Below are positions 6,451 to 7,245 of a stretch of DNA of 7,245 nt, piece after piece; position 1 is the first letter of the stretch, and each line of letters begins with the position of its first letter. The notes under the pieces are model-generated. The model saw nothing but the letters and a program-made list of their open reading frames with translations, did no database searches and was not told the DNA's origin. Made by a program: the position numbers and the translations under genes. Source of the stretch: Planctomycetota bacterium (GTDB lineage Bacteria; Planctomycetota; Phycisphaerae; UBA1845; CAIVHJ01); the NCBI GenBank assembly GCA_022573485.1, contig JACZTW010000203.1, forward strand, positions 1 through 7,245. The letters run 5' to 3'.

Positions 6451-6863
6451 TGGCCGGCGCACCAGGGCAGCCGTCCCGCCGAAAGGAATGGGAAGCCGAG
6501 TAGCCATAAAGCCATGCGTGCCAAAACAATAGGACGGATGAGGCAGGTTCGAAAGATCGTGGGGGGACTCGAATTTAATCGTCTCAGTTCGTGGCCAGAT
6601 TCGCGGCTCGGCGTTCGAGCAACGCAGGGGACACCTTGCCGGTCGAATGATGAAGGATGGCCTGAATTCGAATCACCCAGGTTGAAACAACCTGGGCCAC
6701 CCTGCCCGTAGAGCCGTTGGCGGAATGTGTAGCCGCAAGCCGTACAGGCCTTGAGGATACGTTGGTCGGTCATCAATTCGCGGATGGCCACCAGCGGTGC
6801 TTCGCGAATCGATTGACGAATGGTTTCAGATTTGACCGATGAATTGACGATGCCGAGAGACAT
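6447..6863 (-). pseudogene. Truncated IS4-type transposase, N-terminal fragment only
   Basis: The start at 6863 (MSLGIVNSSVKSE...) has AAGGAGG 5 nt upstream. Codons 1-51 read like the N-terminus of IS4-type transposases found in planctomycetes: a leader, then IREAPLVAIRELMTDQRIL and KACTACGYTFRQRL. In that family this normally continues into a hydrophobic 'PVVTL(F/L)HM' segment and a DDE catalytic domain of several hundred residues. Here, just after RQRLYG (about 6708), the reading becomes GQGGPGCFNLGDSNSGHP, which coincides with a palindromic hairpin, and then low-quality coding (RTPSRESGHELRR) to a stop at 6447. No DDE residues are present, so it cannot be an active transposase. The family assignment rests on recalled sequence style and is moderately sure; the truncation follows from length. 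Confidence 0.5.
6676..6696. repeat. Perfect 9-bp hairpin with AAA loop at the transposase break
   Basis: CCCAGGTTG (6676-6684), AAA, CAACCTGGG (6688-6696). The stem is perfect, but no T-run follows on either strand, so it is not a standard terminator. Its place exactly where transposase homology ends suggests the edge of an inserted interspersed (REP-like) repeat, whose other edge I cannot define. Confidence 0.55.
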
Positions 6864-6866
6864 AAC

Positions 6867-6927
6867 GACCTCCTTGTCGATACGTGATGGGTGTCCACCT
6901 TCATTATCGATCACGGAGGTCTTTTTT
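6867..6927. promoter_or_regulatory. Inverted repeat that can sequester the transposase ribosome-binding site
   Basis: GACCTCC (6867-6873) pairs with GGAGGTC (6915-6921), and TCGATA (6877-6882) pairs with TATCGA (6905-6910), leaving a 22-nt loop. On the minus strand the proximal arm covers the GGAGG of the transposase Shine-Dalgarno (6869-6875), so a transcript entering from outside would fold and mask it. IS10 and IS50 are known to silence read-through transcripts this way. On the plus strand the same hairpin is followed by T6 (6922-6927) and could act as a weak terminator. Confidence 0.45.
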
Positions 6928-6956
6928 AGTGAATCACCTTAATTCTCACCGCCATT

Positions 6957-7060
6957 GGGGACATACGCTTTATCTCCGTAGTCGCGGCTTCGGGGTGTTC
7001 TGGGCATGCCGTGCAGCATATGCTCCCGCTCGCCAAATGGCAAACAAAGTGTATGTCCCC
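6957..7060. mobile_element. Small element of about 104 bp with 15-bp terminal inverted repeats (MITE / RAYT-type remnant)
   Basis: GGGGACATACGCTTT (6957-6971) and AAAGTGTATGTCCCC (7046-7060) are inverted copies differing at one base. GGGGACA(T/G)AC(A)CTTT-type ends are recalled as flanking IS200-like REP-associated tyrosine transposase genes in many bacteria. Inside, on the minus strand, a GGAG precedes ATG at 7007 encoding MPRTPR, which resembles the first residues of such transposases, before reading straight into the other terminus. This would fit an internally deleted, non-autonomous derivative. There is no intact transposase. The boundaries are those of the inverted repeat only, and no target duplication is evident. 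Confidence 0.45.
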
Positions 7061-7245
7061 CGAACTCCACAAAACCCCCAACTCGCAGGCACCCCGGGGG
7101 AGACGGGCGGCGAGTAATGCTGCCAAAGCAAAACCACCTCCAACCGAGACACCCCAACAGCCCAAGCCATACACCAAGAGGATGGGTCATGTCATTCCAA
7201 GCCTCTGCTCCAGCACGCAAACAGTCATCCACCACAAGCAGAGCG
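7061..7245. other. Right end of window with no recognisable gene
   Basis: A minus-strand frame stays open from the right edge through this region into the inverted-repeat element (MTHPLGVWLGLLGCLGW...). It has no ribosome-binding site, no family resemblance and crosses a repeat boundary, so it is not called. It could be the degraded tail of a gene lying to the right. Confidence 0.4.

Noticed and set aside
6939..7235. Minus-strand open frame ending in MPRTPR...KAYVPNGGEN
   Set aside because: It crosses the whole inverted-repeat element with no ribosome-binding site or homology; only the short MPRTPR segment is kept as a weak transposase trace.

Overview
The window looks like chromosomal DNA from a planctomycete, most likely a Phycisphaerae-type lineage. 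The main reason is that three consecutive plus-strand genes, plus a decayed fourth copy, end in the same Cys/Trp-rich two-repeat module (C-P-A-D-x-D-G-x-G-x-V-x-x-F-D-L-A-x-L-L-G-x-W-G-P-C). This matches the 'GC-type' dockerin common in that group. The lineage call is inference from protein style, as no rRNA or marker gene is present. All five main proteins have Sec-type signal peptides, so this is a block of exported and envelope proteins, with mobile-element debris at the right end.

Layout. (1) 1-1524, minus: a secreted right-handed parallel beta-helix protein. It runs off the left edge and is broken by an in-frame TAG (463-465) and by a frameshift at a homopolymer near 115-119. (2) 1525-2214: mostly non-coding. 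It has a possible promoter for the beta-helix gene and, at about 1764-1922 on the plus strand, the ghost of a dockerin tail carrying several stop codons. (3) 2215-5218, plus: three dockerin genes. The first joins an Ig-like domain that would start with histidine after signal cleavage to a plastocyanin-type blue-copper domain. The second has a beta-rich body of no recognised family. The third is a six-repeat NHL propeller whose GTG start overlaps the stop of the second. (4) 5262-5298: a strong bidirectional terminator between convergent genes. (5) 5347-6285, minus: a probable outer-membrane beta-barrel of the MetA-like transporter type, with a plausible sigma70-type promoter at 6421-6450. (6) 6447-6927: the 5' end of an IS4-type transposase gene, truncated after about 51 codons next to a perfect 9-bp hairpin. 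Its ribosome-binding site can be sequestered by an upstream inverted repeat. (7) 6957-7060: a roughly 100-bp element with near-perfect 15-bp inverted termini, resembling a MITE or RAYT-derived element. (8) 7061-7245: nothing recognisable.

How the genes may work together. The shared C-terminal module suggests that the three plus-strand products are handled or anchored in the same way outside the cytoplasm. Genes 3 and 4 overlap and are very likely co-translated. Gene 2 lies 137 bp upstream with its own good ribosome-binding site and may belong to the same transcript. The most notable single object is the gene 2 product, which may carry two distinct copper sites in one exported, dockerin-tailed protein. 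The rest is ordinary planctomycete surface-protein content plus genome decay.
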